From: Streptomyces liliifuscus
GTDB lineage: Bacteria > Actinomycetota > Actinomycetes > Streptomycetales > Streptomycetaceae
Reading direction: 5' to 3'
DNA length: 64,000 nt
Assembly (NCBI RefSeq): GCF_016598615.1
Contig: NZ_CP066831.1
Span: 3,968,001 to 4,032,000, forward strand
Below the pieces are notes generated by a model that saw nothing but the letters and a program-made list of their open reading frames with translations, was not told the DNA's origin and made no database searches. The position numbers and the translations under genes are program-made. How positions within the stretch are numbered: position 1 is the stretch's first letter; every line of letters starts with the position of its first letter. Below are positions 1 through 7,734 of the stretch, piece by piece.

Positions 1-1115
1 AGGCGACCAGACCCGTCCTGGAGAAGCCCGACAAGAAGGCCGTACGCGCCGAACAGCGGGCCGAAAAGCGCGCCATCGACGACGCCCTCGAGGAGGCGCG
101 CGAGGAGGATCTGCTCACCCAGATCCGTCACCAGGTGCTCCTGATCAGGCCGCAGGCACCCGTCGAACCGGCCCGTCTGGAACGCATCCGGCCTCGCACC
201 CTGATCAGTTTCATCGCGGGCGCGTTCGGCGCCTACTTCCTCCTGACGCAGCTCACGCACATCGAGTTCGGCACGCTCTTCGACAACGCCGAGTGGGGCT
301 GGGTCGCCGCCGCCGTGCTCTTCTCGATGCTGAGCTACTTCGCGGCGGCGATGAGCCTGCTGGGCTTCGTGCCCGAGCGGGTGCCGTTCATGCGGACCGT
401 GGCCGCGCAGGTCGCGGGGTCCTTCGTGAAGATCGTGGCGCCCGCGGCGGTGGGCGGTGTCGCCCTCAACACGCGGTTCCTCCAGCGCTCGGGGGTACGG
501 CCGGGGCTCGCGGTGGCGAGTGTCGGCGCGTCGCAGCTGTTCGGGCTCGGCTGTCACATCCTGATGCTGCTGTCCTTCGGCTATCTGACGGGTACCGAGA
601 AGACGCCCTCCTTGTCGCCGTCCAGGACCGTCATCGCGGGTCTGCTGACCGTCGCGGTCCTTGTCCTCGTGGTGACGTCGGTGCCGTTCCTGCGGAAATT
701 CGTCGTCACGCGCGTGAGGTCGCTTTTCGCGGGTGTCGTGCCGCGCATGCTGGATGTGCTCCAGCGGCCGCAGAAGCTCCTCACCGGCATCGGCGGCATG
801 CTTCTGCTGACGGCCTGCTTCGTGATGTGCCTCGACGCGTCGGTCCGGGCGTTCGGGACCGAGGGCATGCCCTCGCTGAGCATCGCCAGTGTCGCCGTGG
901 TCTTCCTCGCCGGAAACGCGCTCGGTTCCGCCGCACCGACCCCGGGTGGCGTGGGCGCGGTCGAGGCGACCCTCACGGTCGGTCTGATCGCCGTCGGGCT
1001 CCCCAGCGAGGTCGCGGCGCCCGCCGTCCTCCTGTACCGACTGCTCACGCTGTGGCTGCCCGTGCTGCCGGGGTGGCTGTTCTTCAACCACCTCACGCGC
1101 AAGGGCGCGCTCTGA
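1..1115 (+). CDS. Lysylphosphatidylglycerol synthase-like (UPF0104) membrane protein, 5' truncated
   Basis: The frame is open from the first base, so the gene starts upstream; 370 residues are visible. About 45 charged residues (alternating Lys/Arg/Glu) come first, then a membrane region of roughly eight hydrophobic segments. These include conserved small-residue stretches such as GSAAPTPGGVGAVEA near the end, typical of the LPG synthase transmembrane/UPF0104 flippase-like family. The family moves or modifies membrane lipids, but no catalytic C-terminal domain follows here because the frame stops after the last helix. Exact substrate unknown. It is followed after 125 bp by a peptidase gene on the same strand. 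The internal GTG at 135 is not a credible start because the coding pattern continues above it. Confidence 0.85.
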   Translation, partial: ATRPVLEKPDKKAVRAEQRAEKRAIDDALEEAREEDLLTQIRHQVLLIRPQAPVEPARLERIRPRTLISFIAGAFGAYFLLTQLTHIEFGTLFDNAEWGWVAAAVLFSMLSYFAAAMSLLGFVPERVPFMRTVAAQVAGSFVKIVAPAAVGGVALNTRFLQRSGVRPGLAVASVGASQLFGLGCHILMLLSFGYLTGTEKTPSLSPSRTVIAGLLTVAVLVLVVTSVPFLRKFVVTRVRSLFAGVVPRMLDVLQRPQKLLTGIGGMLLLTACFVMCLDASVRAFGTEGMPSLSIASVAVVFLAGNALGSAAPTPGGVGAVEATLTVGLIAVGLPSEVAAPAVLLYRLLTLWLPVLPGWLFFNHLTRKGAL

Positions 1116-1240
1116 CCCCTGGGCTCGCCCCTGAGCGGCCCCCGGGACACGAGAGCGCGCTCCACAGAGGTGCCTCGGGGCTCTCACCCGCACGGACCGT
1201 GTCCCGAGCGCCCCGCTCCGGGCGACCTCAGGATGGGAGC

Positions 1241-2791
1241 ATGCCGAACCCTTCCCCGCTGCGGGCCGCCGCCCTGACCGCCACCGCCGTTCTGCTGTCG
1301 GCGGCCCTCGCCGGCTGCGGCGGCGACGGGGACTCCAAGGACGAGGACCTGTCGGCGCAGAAGCTGAGCTGGAAGGACTGCCCGGAGCCCTCCGAGGCCG
1401 AGGGTGGCGGCGATGCCCCGTCGCCCCTGCCTGACGGTGACACGTGGAAGTGCGCGACCCTCAAGGCGCCGCTGGACTGGGACAAGCCCAAAGGGGACAC
1501 GATCGGGCTCGCGCTGATCCGCGCGGAGGCGAGCGGCGCCAAGGACAAGCGCATCGGCTCACTGGTCTTCAACTTCGGCGGCCCCGGCGGCTCGGGCGTG
1601 ACCACGCTCCCCGCGTTCGGCCAGGACTACGAGCAACTGCGCACCCGCTACGACCTGGTCAGCTTCGACCCCCGGGGCGTGGGCCGCAGCGCGGGCGTGA
1701 AGTGCGAGAACAACGAACAGCTCGACGAGTACTTCCAGCAGGACGCCACCCCCGACGACCCGGCCGAACAGAAGACGCTCCTGGAGAACACCAAGGAGTT
1801 CAACGCGGCCTGCGAGAAGAACTCCGGCAAGACCCTCCCGTACGTACGCACCACCGACGCGGCCCGCGACATGGACCTGATGCGGCAGGTCCTCGGCGAC
1901 GACAAGCTGCACTACTTCGGCATCTCGTACGGCACGGAACTGGGCGGCGTGTACGCCCACTTGTTCCCCAAGAAGGTGGGGCGGGCCGTCTTCGACGCGG
2001 TCGTGGACCCGACACAGAACTCGGAGCAGGGATCGCTCGGGCAGGCCAAGGGCTTCCAGCTCGCACTCGACAACTTCGCCGAGGACTGCACGTCGAAGAC
2101 GGAGGACTGTCCGCTCGGCAACAGCGCCCAGGACGTCAAGGACCGGATCGCGAAACTGCTCACGGACCTCGAAAGCAGACCGATCCCGGGCGTCTTCCCC
2201 CGGCAGCTGACCCAGACCGCCGCCACCAGCGGCATCGCGCAGTCCCTGTACTCGCAGGACTTCTGGGAGTACCTCACCGAGGGACTCCAGCAGGCGTACG
2301 ACGGTGACGGCCGGGTGCTGATGCTGCTGGCCGACTCGATGAACGGGCGGAACCAGGACGGCGAGTACAGCAACATCGCCGCCGCCAACGTCTCCATCAA
2401 CTGCGCCGACGACAAGCCCCGCTACACCACCGCCGACGTGCAGGCGAAGCTTCCGGAGTTCCGCAGGGCCTCGCCCCTCTTCGGCGACTATCTGGCGTGG
2501 GGCCTGGTCGGCTGCACCGACTGGGCCGTGGCGGGCGCCGCCGACCACCCGGACGTGAGCGCGCTGGGCTCGGCACCGATCCTCGTGGTCGGCAACACCG
2601 GCGACCCGGCGACGCCGTACGAGGGCGCCCGCAAGATGGTGGACTCGCTCGGCAAGGGAGTCGGGGTGGAGCTGACGTACAAGGGCCAGGGGCATGGGTC
2701 GTACGACAGTGGAAACAAATGCGTGCGCGACACCGTGAACGGCTATCTGCTGAACGGCAAGGTCCCGCCGACCGGCCAGGTCTGCTCGTGA
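1241..2791 (+). CDS. Secreted tripeptidyl-aminopeptidase-like alpha/beta hydrolase lipoprotein (copy 1)
   Basis: A 516-aa protein with a lipoprotein signal (lipobox LAGC, Cys near residue 26), so probably anchored outside the membrane. The alpha/beta hydrolase core shows NFGGPGGSG (oxyanion region), the nucleophile elbow GISYG near residue 229, and a C-terminal TAP-like domain with GNTGDPATPY carrying the acid and GQGHGSY carrying the histidine. Length and order match Streptomyces tripeptidyl aminopeptidases (Tap/SlpD/SlpE family), which release N-terminal tripeptides from extracellular proteins. The ATG at 1241 is chosen because it gives the signal peptide. A close paralogue follows 118 bp downstream. 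Role inferred from the family; substrate not visible. Confidence 0.88.
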   Translation: MPNPSPLRAAALTATAVLLSAALAGCGGDGDSKDEDLSAQKLSWKDCPEPSEAEGGGDAPSPLPDGDTWKCATLKAPLDWDKPKGDTIGLALIRAEASGAKDKRIGSLVFNFGGPGGSGVTTLPAFGQDYEQLRTRYDLVSFDPRGVGRSAGVKCENNEQLDEYFQQDATPDDPAEQKTLLENTKEFNAACEKNSGKTLPYVRTTDAARDMDLMRQVLGDDKLHYFGISYGTELGGVYAHLFPKKVGRAVFDAVVDPTQNSEQGSLGQAKGFQLALDNFAEDCTSKTEDCPLGNSAQDVKDRIAKLLTDLESRPIPGVFPRQLTQTAATSGIAQSLYSQDFWEYLTEGLQQAYDGDGRVLMLLADSMNGRNQDGEYSNIAAANVSINCADDKPRYTTADVQAKLPEFRRASPLFGDYLAWGLVGCTDWAVAGAADHPDVSALGSAPILVVGNTGDPATPYEGARKMVDSLGKGVGVELTYKGQGHGSYDSGNKCVRDTVNGYLLNGKVPPTGQVCS

Positions 2792-2909
2792 AATAGCAGG
2801 TCAGACGGTTATCCACAGGGCTTCACGGCGCTCGCGGCCATCTGCCTACTATTGCCTGACTGTCATCCGCGACATCCGGCGGACGACACCCGCGAGGGGG
2901 GAAGTGTTC

Positions 2910-4454
2910 ATGGCGCGTATCGCACGGTGGACGGCTGTGGCCGCCGCCGCGTTGCTGGTGGCCGGCTGCAGCGGCTCGTCCGGGAGCGACGGGGACGAGA
3001 GCAAGGACGACGGAAGGCCGCCTGCCGCGGCGCCCTCCGACACCACTGGGCTGCCCGCCTCCCTCACGTCGCAGAAGCTCGACTGGGGCGGCTGCAAGTC
3101 GACGGAGACCGGCCCCGCCCCGGGCGGCGACTGGCGGTGCGCGACGCTCAAGGTGCCGCTGGACTGGTCGAAGCCGACGGGCGAGACCATCGGCATAGCG
3201 CTGATCCGCAGCGAGTCGAGCGGCTCCTCGGACGAGCGCATCGGCTCACTGCTGTTCAACTTCGGCGGCCCGGGCGGCTCGGGCGTCGACTATCTGCCGC
3301 CGTACGGACCCACGTTCGCCGAGCTCCACAAGCGGTACGACCTGGTGAGCTGGGACCCGCGCGGCGTCGCGGCCAGCGAGGGCGTGCGCTGTCGTGACAA
3401 CAAGGAGATCCAGACGGCCGAGTCGGTCGACACCACGCCGGACACCTCCGCCGAGGAGACCACGTTCCTCAAGGACGCGGCCGACTTCGGCAAGGGCTGC
3501 GAGAAGTCGGCGGGCAAGCTCATGGAGCACGTCTCGACCACCGACACGGCCCGGGACATGGACCTGATGCGCCATGTCCTCGGCGACCAGAAGATGCACT
3601 ACTTCGGCATCTCGTACGGCACGGAACTGGGCGGCGTGTACGCCCACTTGTTCCCCAAGAACGTGGGGCGTCTGCTCCTCGACGCGGTTGTCGACCCGAG
3701 CGCCGGCACGGTGGGCCACGCCAAGAACCAGGCAAAGGGCTTCCAGCGCGCCCTGGAGGACTACCTCAAGTCGACGGGCCAGGACCCGCAGGAGGGCTCC
3801 CAGAAGATCGTCGACCTGCTGAAGCGGATCGACTCCGAGCCGCTGCCGACGACAAGTGGCCGCGATCTCACCCAGCAGCTGGCCCTCACCGGCGTCATCT
3901 ACCCGCTCTACAGCAAGTCGTCCTGGCCCGCGCTCACCAGCGCGCTCGAAGCGGCCGAGGACGGCGACGGTACGGAACTGCTCGCGCAGGCCGACGGCTA
4001 CAACGACCGTGATGCGTCGGGGCGCTACGGCACGACGACGCATTCACAACGGGTCATATCGTGCTTGGACGACAAGGAGCGGCCGACGCCCGCCGAGGCG
4101 AAGGCGCTGCTCCCCGAGTTCCGGAGGATCTCGCCCGTCTTCGGCGATTCGATGGGCTGGGACACGGCGGGCTGGTGCCACGACTGGCCGGTGGCCGGCC
4201 AGCACGAGACGGCGGAGGTGAGCGCGCCCGGCGCGGAGCCCGTCCTGGTGGTGGGCAACACCGGCGACCCGGCGACGCCGTACGAGGGTGCCCGCAAGAT
4301 GGCCGACGAGCTGGGCAAGGGCGTCGGTGTGCAGCTCACCTGGAAGGGCGAGGGACACGGGGCGTACGGCAGCGGGAGCGACTGTGTCGACAGCACGGTG
4401 AACGACTACCTGCTGGACGGGAAGGTGCCGCAGGACGGCAAGGTCTGCGAGTAG
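2910..4454 (+). CDS. Secreted tripeptidyl-aminopeptidase-like alpha/beta hydrolase lipoprotein (copy 2)
   Basis: A 514-aa tandem paralogue of the preceding gene. It has a lipobox VAGC, NFGGPGGSG, nucleophile elbow GISYG, the GNTGDPATPY acid region and GEGHGAY histidine region, so the catalytic triad looks intact. The ATG at 2910 is preferred over an in-frame GTG at 2904: the GGGGGGAAG ribosome site lies about 8 nt before the ATG but almost touches the GTG. A 67-nt stretch around the catalytic serine is base-identical to copy 1 (1908-1974 versus 3595-3661), although the flanks differ, which suggests gene conversion. Expected to be a membrane-anchored extracellular peptidase. Confidence 0.88.
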   Translation: MARIARWTAVAAAALLVAGCSGSSGSDGDESKDDGRPPAAAPSDTTGLPASLTSQKLDWGGCKSTETGPAPGGDWRCATLKVPLDWSKPTGETIGIALIRSESSGSSDERIGSLLFNFGGPGGSGVDYLPPYGPTFAELHKRYDLVSWDPRGVAASEGVRCRDNKEIQTAESVDTTPDTSAEETTFLKDAADFGKGCEKSAGKLMEHVSTTDTARDMDLMRHVLGDQKMHYFGISYGTELGGVYAHLFPKNVGRLLLDAVVDPSAGTVGHAKNQAKGFQRALEDYLKSTGQDPQEGSQKIVDLLKRIDSEPLPTTSGRDLTQQLALTGVIYPLYSKSSWPALTSALEAAEDGDGTELLAQADGYNDRDASGRYGTTTHSQRVISCLDDKERPTPAEAKALLPEFRRISPVFGDSMGWDTAGWCHDWPVAGQHETAEVSAPGAEPVLVVGNTGDPATPYEGARKMADELGKGVGVQLTWKGEGHGAYGSGSDCVDSTVNDYLLDGKVPQDGKVCE

Positions 4455-4504
4455 CGGTCCGGGCGGCCCCGACGGGAGCGAACCCGACCGGGGCAGCCCT
4501 GAGC

Positions 4505-4564
4505 GGGCCGGTTCCGACCGGAGCAATCCTGATCGGGCCGGTCCCGACCGGAGCGATCCCGACC
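4505..4564. repeat. Two 30-bp tandem repeats in a convergent gap
   Basis: Two adjacent 30-bp copies, 26 of 30 bases identical, themselves built from 15-bp half units (CGGAGCAATCCTGAT-like). Degenerate half units flank them at about 4475-4504 and 4565-4570. They lie between the end of the second peptidase gene and the terminator before moeZ. No open frame with a ribosome site uses them. Confidence 0.8.
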
Positions 4565-4577
4565 GGGGCAACGAAAA

Positions 4578-4606
4578 GGGGCCCGGCGCACCTGGTGCCG
4601 AGCCCC
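4578..4606. terminator. Bidirectional terminator between peptidase copy 2 and moeZ
   Basis: Imperfect hairpin with arms GGGGCCCGGCGCAC and GTGCCGAGCCCC around a CTG loop, preceded on the plus strand by AAAA (a U tract for the minus strand). It sits between two convergent stop codons. Confidence 0.7.
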
Positions 4607-4639
4607 TCGTCGCAAGGCCTGTGCCTGCGAAGCCTGTCC

Positions 4640-5818
4640 CTAGTAGATGGGCTTCTCCGGCTCGATCTGGTTGACCCAGCCGATCACGCCGCCGCCCACG
4701 TGCACGGCGTCCGCGAAACCGGCCGACTTGAGGACCGCGAGGACCTCCGCGCTGCGGACACCCGTCTTGCAGTGCAGGACGATCTTCTTGTCCTGCGGGA
4801 GAGTCGCCAGGGCGGTGCCCATGAGGAACTCGTTCTTCGGGATCAGCTTGGCGCCGGGGATCGAGACGATCTCGTACTCGTTGATCTCGCGGACGTCGAT
4901 GATCTCGATGTTCTCGCCGTCGTCGATCCACTCCTTGAGCTGCTTGGGAGTGATCGTCGAGCCGGCCGCCGCCTCCTGGGCCTCTTCGGAGACGACGCCG
5001 CAGAAGGCCTCGTAGTCGATGAGCTCGGTGACGGTGGGGTTCTCGCCGCAGACCGCGCAGTTCGGGTCCTTGCGGACCTTGACCTGGCGGTACTGCATCT
5101 CCAGGGCGTCGTAGATCATCAGGCGGCCGAGGAGCGGCTCACCGATGCCCGCGAGGAGCTTGATGGCCTCGTTGACCTGGATGGAGCCGATCGACGCGCA
5201 CAGCACACCGAGGACGCCGCCCTCGGCGCAGGAGGGGACCATGCCCGGCGGCGGGGGCTCCGGGTAGAGGCAGCGGTAGCAGGGGCCGTGCTCGGACCAG
5301 AAGACCGACGCCTGGCCGTCGAAGCGGTAGATGGAGCCCCAGACGTACGGCTTGTTGAGCAGCACGCACGCATCGTTGACCAGGTAGCGGGTCGCGAAGT
5401 TGTCCGTGCCGTCGACGATCAGGTCGTACTGGCTGAAGATGTCCATCACGTTCTCGGCCTCGAGCCGCTCTTCGTGAAGGACCACGTTCACGTACGGGTT
5501 GATGCCCAGCACGCTGTCGCGGGCCGACTCGGCCTTGGAGCGGCCGATGTCCGCCTGGCTGTGGATGATCTGGCGCTGCAGGTTCGACTCGTCGACCTCG
5601 TCGAACTCCACGATGCCGAGCGTGCCCACGCCGGCGGCGGCCAGGTACATCAGCGCCGGCGAGCCCAGGCCGCCGGCGCCCACACAGAGCACCTTGGCGT
5701 TCTTCAGCCGCTTCTGCCCGTCCATGCCCACGTCGGGGATGATCAGGTGGCGGGAGTACCTGCGGACCTCGTCTACGGTGAGCTCAGCAGCTGGCTCGAC
5801 CAGGGGTGGCAGCGACAC
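4640..5818 (-). CDS. moeZ: Adenylyltransferase/sulfurtransferase MoeZ (MoeB-rhodanese fusion)
   Basis: A 392-aa protein. The N-terminal half is a ThiF/MoeB/E1-like adenylyltransferase: GAGGLGSP nucleotide loop near residue 49, zinc cysteines in CYRC (about 179/182) and CAVC (about 254/257). The last 100 residues are a rhodanese domain with the active-site loop HCKTGVRS (Cys about 349). The enzyme adenylates the C-terminal Gly-Gly of ubiquitin-like sulfur carriers and transfers sulfur to them, feeding molybdopterin, cysteine, thiamine or thio-metabolite synthesis. No carrier protein gene is adjacent. The GTG start lies beyond any upstream in-frame alternative. Gene stands alone, convergent to the peptidases. 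Confidence 0.93.
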   Translation of the reverse strand: MSLPPLVEPAAELTVDEVRRYSRHLIIPDVGMDGQKRLKNAKVLCVGAGGLGSPALMYLAAAGVGTLGIVEFDEVDESNLQRQIIHSQADIGRSKAESARDSVLGINPYVNVVLHEERLEAENVMDIFSQYDLIVDGTDNFATRYLVNDACVLLNKPYVWGSIYRFDGQASVFWSEHGPCYRCLYPEPPPPGMVPSCAEGGVLGVLCASIGSIQVNEAIKLLAGIGEPLLGRLMIYDALEMQYRQVKVRKDPNCAVCGENPTVTELIDYEAFCGVVSEEAQEAAAGSTITPKQLKEWIDDGENIEIIDVREINEYEIVSIPGAKLIPKNEFLMGTALATLPQDKKIVLHCKTGVRSAEVLAVLKSAGFADAVHVGGGVIGWVNQIEPEKPIY

Positions 5819-5881
5819 GGGGACTCCGTTGGTCGGTCAATCACTACAGTTGTTCTCCCCGTAACACTGCCACGCCCTTCT

Positions 5882-6640
5882 TCATTCCGAGACACCCGTT
5901 CCGATCCGCGAGACGATTTCGTCCCAGTAGCCGGGCATGCTCTCCCAGGGGTCGGCCGAACCGCCGCGATCCGTGCGGTCGGTGAAGTAGATCGTCGAGG
6001 CGCCCTGCCAGCGGGCGATGCGCAGTGCCTCGTCGAGATGGCCGCGCGGCACGCTGTGCACGAAGTGGCAGAAGCGCTCGGGCGGGTACTCGGCGGTCCA
6101 CTCGGCCACCTGCGACCAGCGGTAGTCGCTCCAGGGCCCGGCGAAGGTCACCAACTGGTCGGCGGCCTCGGCATATCCGGGATACGGGTGGCTGCCGTGG
6201 CCGAGGACGACATGGCCCTCGCGGCCCTCGCCGAAGAGCGCGCGCAGGCTGGTGGCCGTGCGACGGATCTCGGGCAGCGCTGTCCGCTCCGTGGGACAGC
6301 GGTCCAGGAGGAAACCGTCGACCTGGTACCAGTCGCGATAACGGTGTGCGTCGGAGACGAGCTCGCCGAAGGCTCGTGCGCCGTACGTCACATCCAGGTG
6401 GCCCAGGACACGGACGCCCGCGTTGCGCAGGCGTCCGGCCGCTTCCAGACAGCGGGGGTCGGGGCGGGTGCCGGGGCCGTCGGCGACGTTCAGGACGACC
6501 CAGTGCAAGGGGGTGCCGGGGCGGGTGAGTTCGCCCCATTCGACCGGGGCGACAAGGGGGTGCGCATAGCCGGGGATACCGAAGCCGACCCGTAAGTCGG
6601 TGCTCGCGGTGCCCGTTGCGGTGCTGGTCAGATGCGGCAT
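5882..6640 (-). CDS. Spherulin-4-like (GH135-type) TIM-barrel protein
   Basis: A 252-aa protein matching the spherulation-specific family 4 pattern (PF12138): GFGIPGYAHP near the N-terminus, LGHLDVTYG, VDGFLLDRCP and a GHGSHPYPGY...AADQ segment. Characterised family members (fungal Sph3, GH135) cleave galactosaminogalactan. As I recall the family, the second motif usually ends in an Asp-Glu pair, but here it reads Asp-Arg; the usual late Glu is also replaced (VTFAGPW). Catalysis is therefore uncertain. No signal peptide is visible, so the protein is probably cytoplasmic. It is last in a four-gene operon, and its ATG overlaps the epimerase stop by 13 bp, implying translational coupling. Confidence 0.8.
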   Translation of the reverse strand: MPHLTSTATGTASTDLRVGFGIPGYAHPLVAPVEWGELTRPGTPLHWVVLNVADGPGTRPDPRCLEAAGRLRNAGVRVLGHLDVTYGARAFGELVSDAHRYRDWYQVDGFLLDRCPTERTALPEIRRTATSLRALFGEGREGHVVLGHGSHPYPGYAEAADQLVTFAGPWSDYRWSQVAEWTAEYPPERFCHFVHSVPRGHLDEALRIARWQGASTIYFTDRTDRGGSADPWESMPGYWDEIVSRIGTGVSE

Positions 6641-7587
6641 GCCGCCTCCATCCAGATGTCGGCGAGGGATTCCTCGAGGTTGATCCGGGGGCGCCAGCCG
6701 AGCCGGTCTCGTGCGGTGCGCACGTCGGCCTGCTGCCAGCTGCCGCAGCCGTCCGGGTAGGGGTAGGCGGTCGGGGCCGTGTGCTCGGGTTCGGAGCGGG
6801 GGTGGCCGATGGATGGCCTGACCGGGACGGGCGGTCCGTCGAGTTCGTGCAGGGCACCGCCGTAGCCGGCGACGCGTGCGAGGACGGAGGCGGCGTCGCG
6901 GAGGCGTACGGCACGACCGGATCCGATGTTGATGACGCCCTGTGCGGCGGAGAGGGAGGCGGCATGGACGGCACGGGCGACGTCGCGTACGTCGATGAAG
7001 TCGCGTTGGACACCGAGGCCACCGAGTTTGAGTTCGCCGTCGCCGGACTGCATGGCGCGGCGCATGGCCTCGGCGAGGCGGCCGAGGGGCGAGCCGGCCG
7101 GGGTGCCGGGGCCTGCGGGCGAGAACACCCGCAGGACGACGGCGTCGAGGCCGGACCCGAGGACCAGTTCGGTGGCGGCGAGCTTGCTGACGCCGTAAGG
7201 GCCGCCGGGGCGGGGCACGGCGTCCTCGGCCGTGGAGGAGCCGGGCTGGCTGGGGCCGTACTCCGCGCCGCAGCCGATCTGCACGAGGCGCGCTCCGCAG
7301 CCGCTGCGGCGCAGGGCTTCGCAGACGGTGGCGACGGCGACGGTGTTGTGCCGGGTCAGCTCGCGGGCGCCGCCGCGGGTGGCTCCGGCGCAGTTGACGA
7401 CGACGCCGGGGTGTACCGCGTCCAGGAAGCGGGTGAGCGCTCCCGGGCTGCCGCTTGCGAGGTCGAAGCGCACGTCCGCGTCGTCGCCCCGGCCGAGCGC
7501 GGTGAGCTGCACGGCGGGGTCGGCGAGGAGGCGGTCTGCGACGAACCGGCCAAGGTATCCGTTGGCTCCGATCAGCAGCACCCTCAT
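6628..7587 (-). CDS. NAD-dependent sugar epimerase/dehydratase (extended SDR)
   Basis: A 319-aa Rossmann protein. It begins MRVLLIGANGYLGRF (Gly-rich NAD loop) and carries the catalytic PYGVSK tyrosine-lysine motif near residue 145, as in nucleotide-sugar 4-epimerases and dehydratases. Within this operon it most likely makes or modifies the nucleotide sugar used by the PelF-like glycosyltransferase, but its substrate cannot be read from sequence. The ATG at 7587 is the only start available: in-frame codons above it run into a stop at 7645 without another start. That ATG overlaps the stop of a possible 15-codon leader ORF. It overlaps the downstream spherulin-4 gene. Confidence 0.85.
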   Translation of the reverse strand: MRVLLIGANGYLGRFVADRLLADPAVQLTALGRGDDADVRFDLASGSPGALTRFLDAVHPGVVVNCAGATRGGARELTRHNTVAVATVCEALRRSGCGARLVQIGCGAEYGPSQPGSSTAEDAVPRPGGPYGVSKLAATELVLGSGLDAVVLRVFSPAGPGTPAGSPLGRLAEAMRRAMQSGDGELKLGGLGVQRDFIDVRDVARAVHAASLSAAQGVINIGSGRAVRLRDAASVLARVAGYGGALHELDGPPVPVRPSIGHPRSEPEHTAPTAYPYPDGCGSWQQADVRTARDRLGWRPRINLEESLADIWMEAACRI

Positions 7588-7631
7588 CGGGCGGCTCCCG
7601 GGGCGGATTCTCCGATGCGGAGGGTGATCAT
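7585..7631 (-). CDS. Possible 15-aa leader ORF coupled to the epimerase
   Basis: A short frame MITLRIGESAPGAAR runs from an ATG at 7631 and stops in an ATGA overlap with the epimerase start. It is preceded by a good ribosome site (AAGGAGAACGCCAG). This gap would otherwise be 147 bp of non-coding sequence inside an operon. It may be a coupling leader, or only a relic. Coding is not proved because the frame is too short for codon statistics. Confidence 0.35.
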
Positions 7632-7734
7632 CTGGCGTTCTCCTTCAGGGTGTTGCCGTGGGTCGTGCGGAAGGCCCGCGGTGTCGGCCCCGCGGGAAGG
7701 GCGCTCGGCACGGAGGCCGGGCGCCGGGGGCGGT

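Noticed and set aside
293..2791. One 832-codon frame joining the first membrane gene and the first peptidase
   Set aside because: The first 316 codons are an off-frame reading of the membrane protein gene; the lipoprotein signal defines the start at 1241.
2809..2817. TTATCCACA, a DnaA-box consensus, between the two peptidase genes (and TTGTCCACA at 47097-47105)
   Set aside because: Single isolated 9-mers 44 kb apart with no cluster, no AT-rich unwinding region and no dnaA/dnaN nearby. Not an origin.
5819..5881. Sigma-R-type promoter before moeZ
   Set aside because: GGGGAGAAC is present but no GTT lies 18 nt downstream, so the motif does not fit here.
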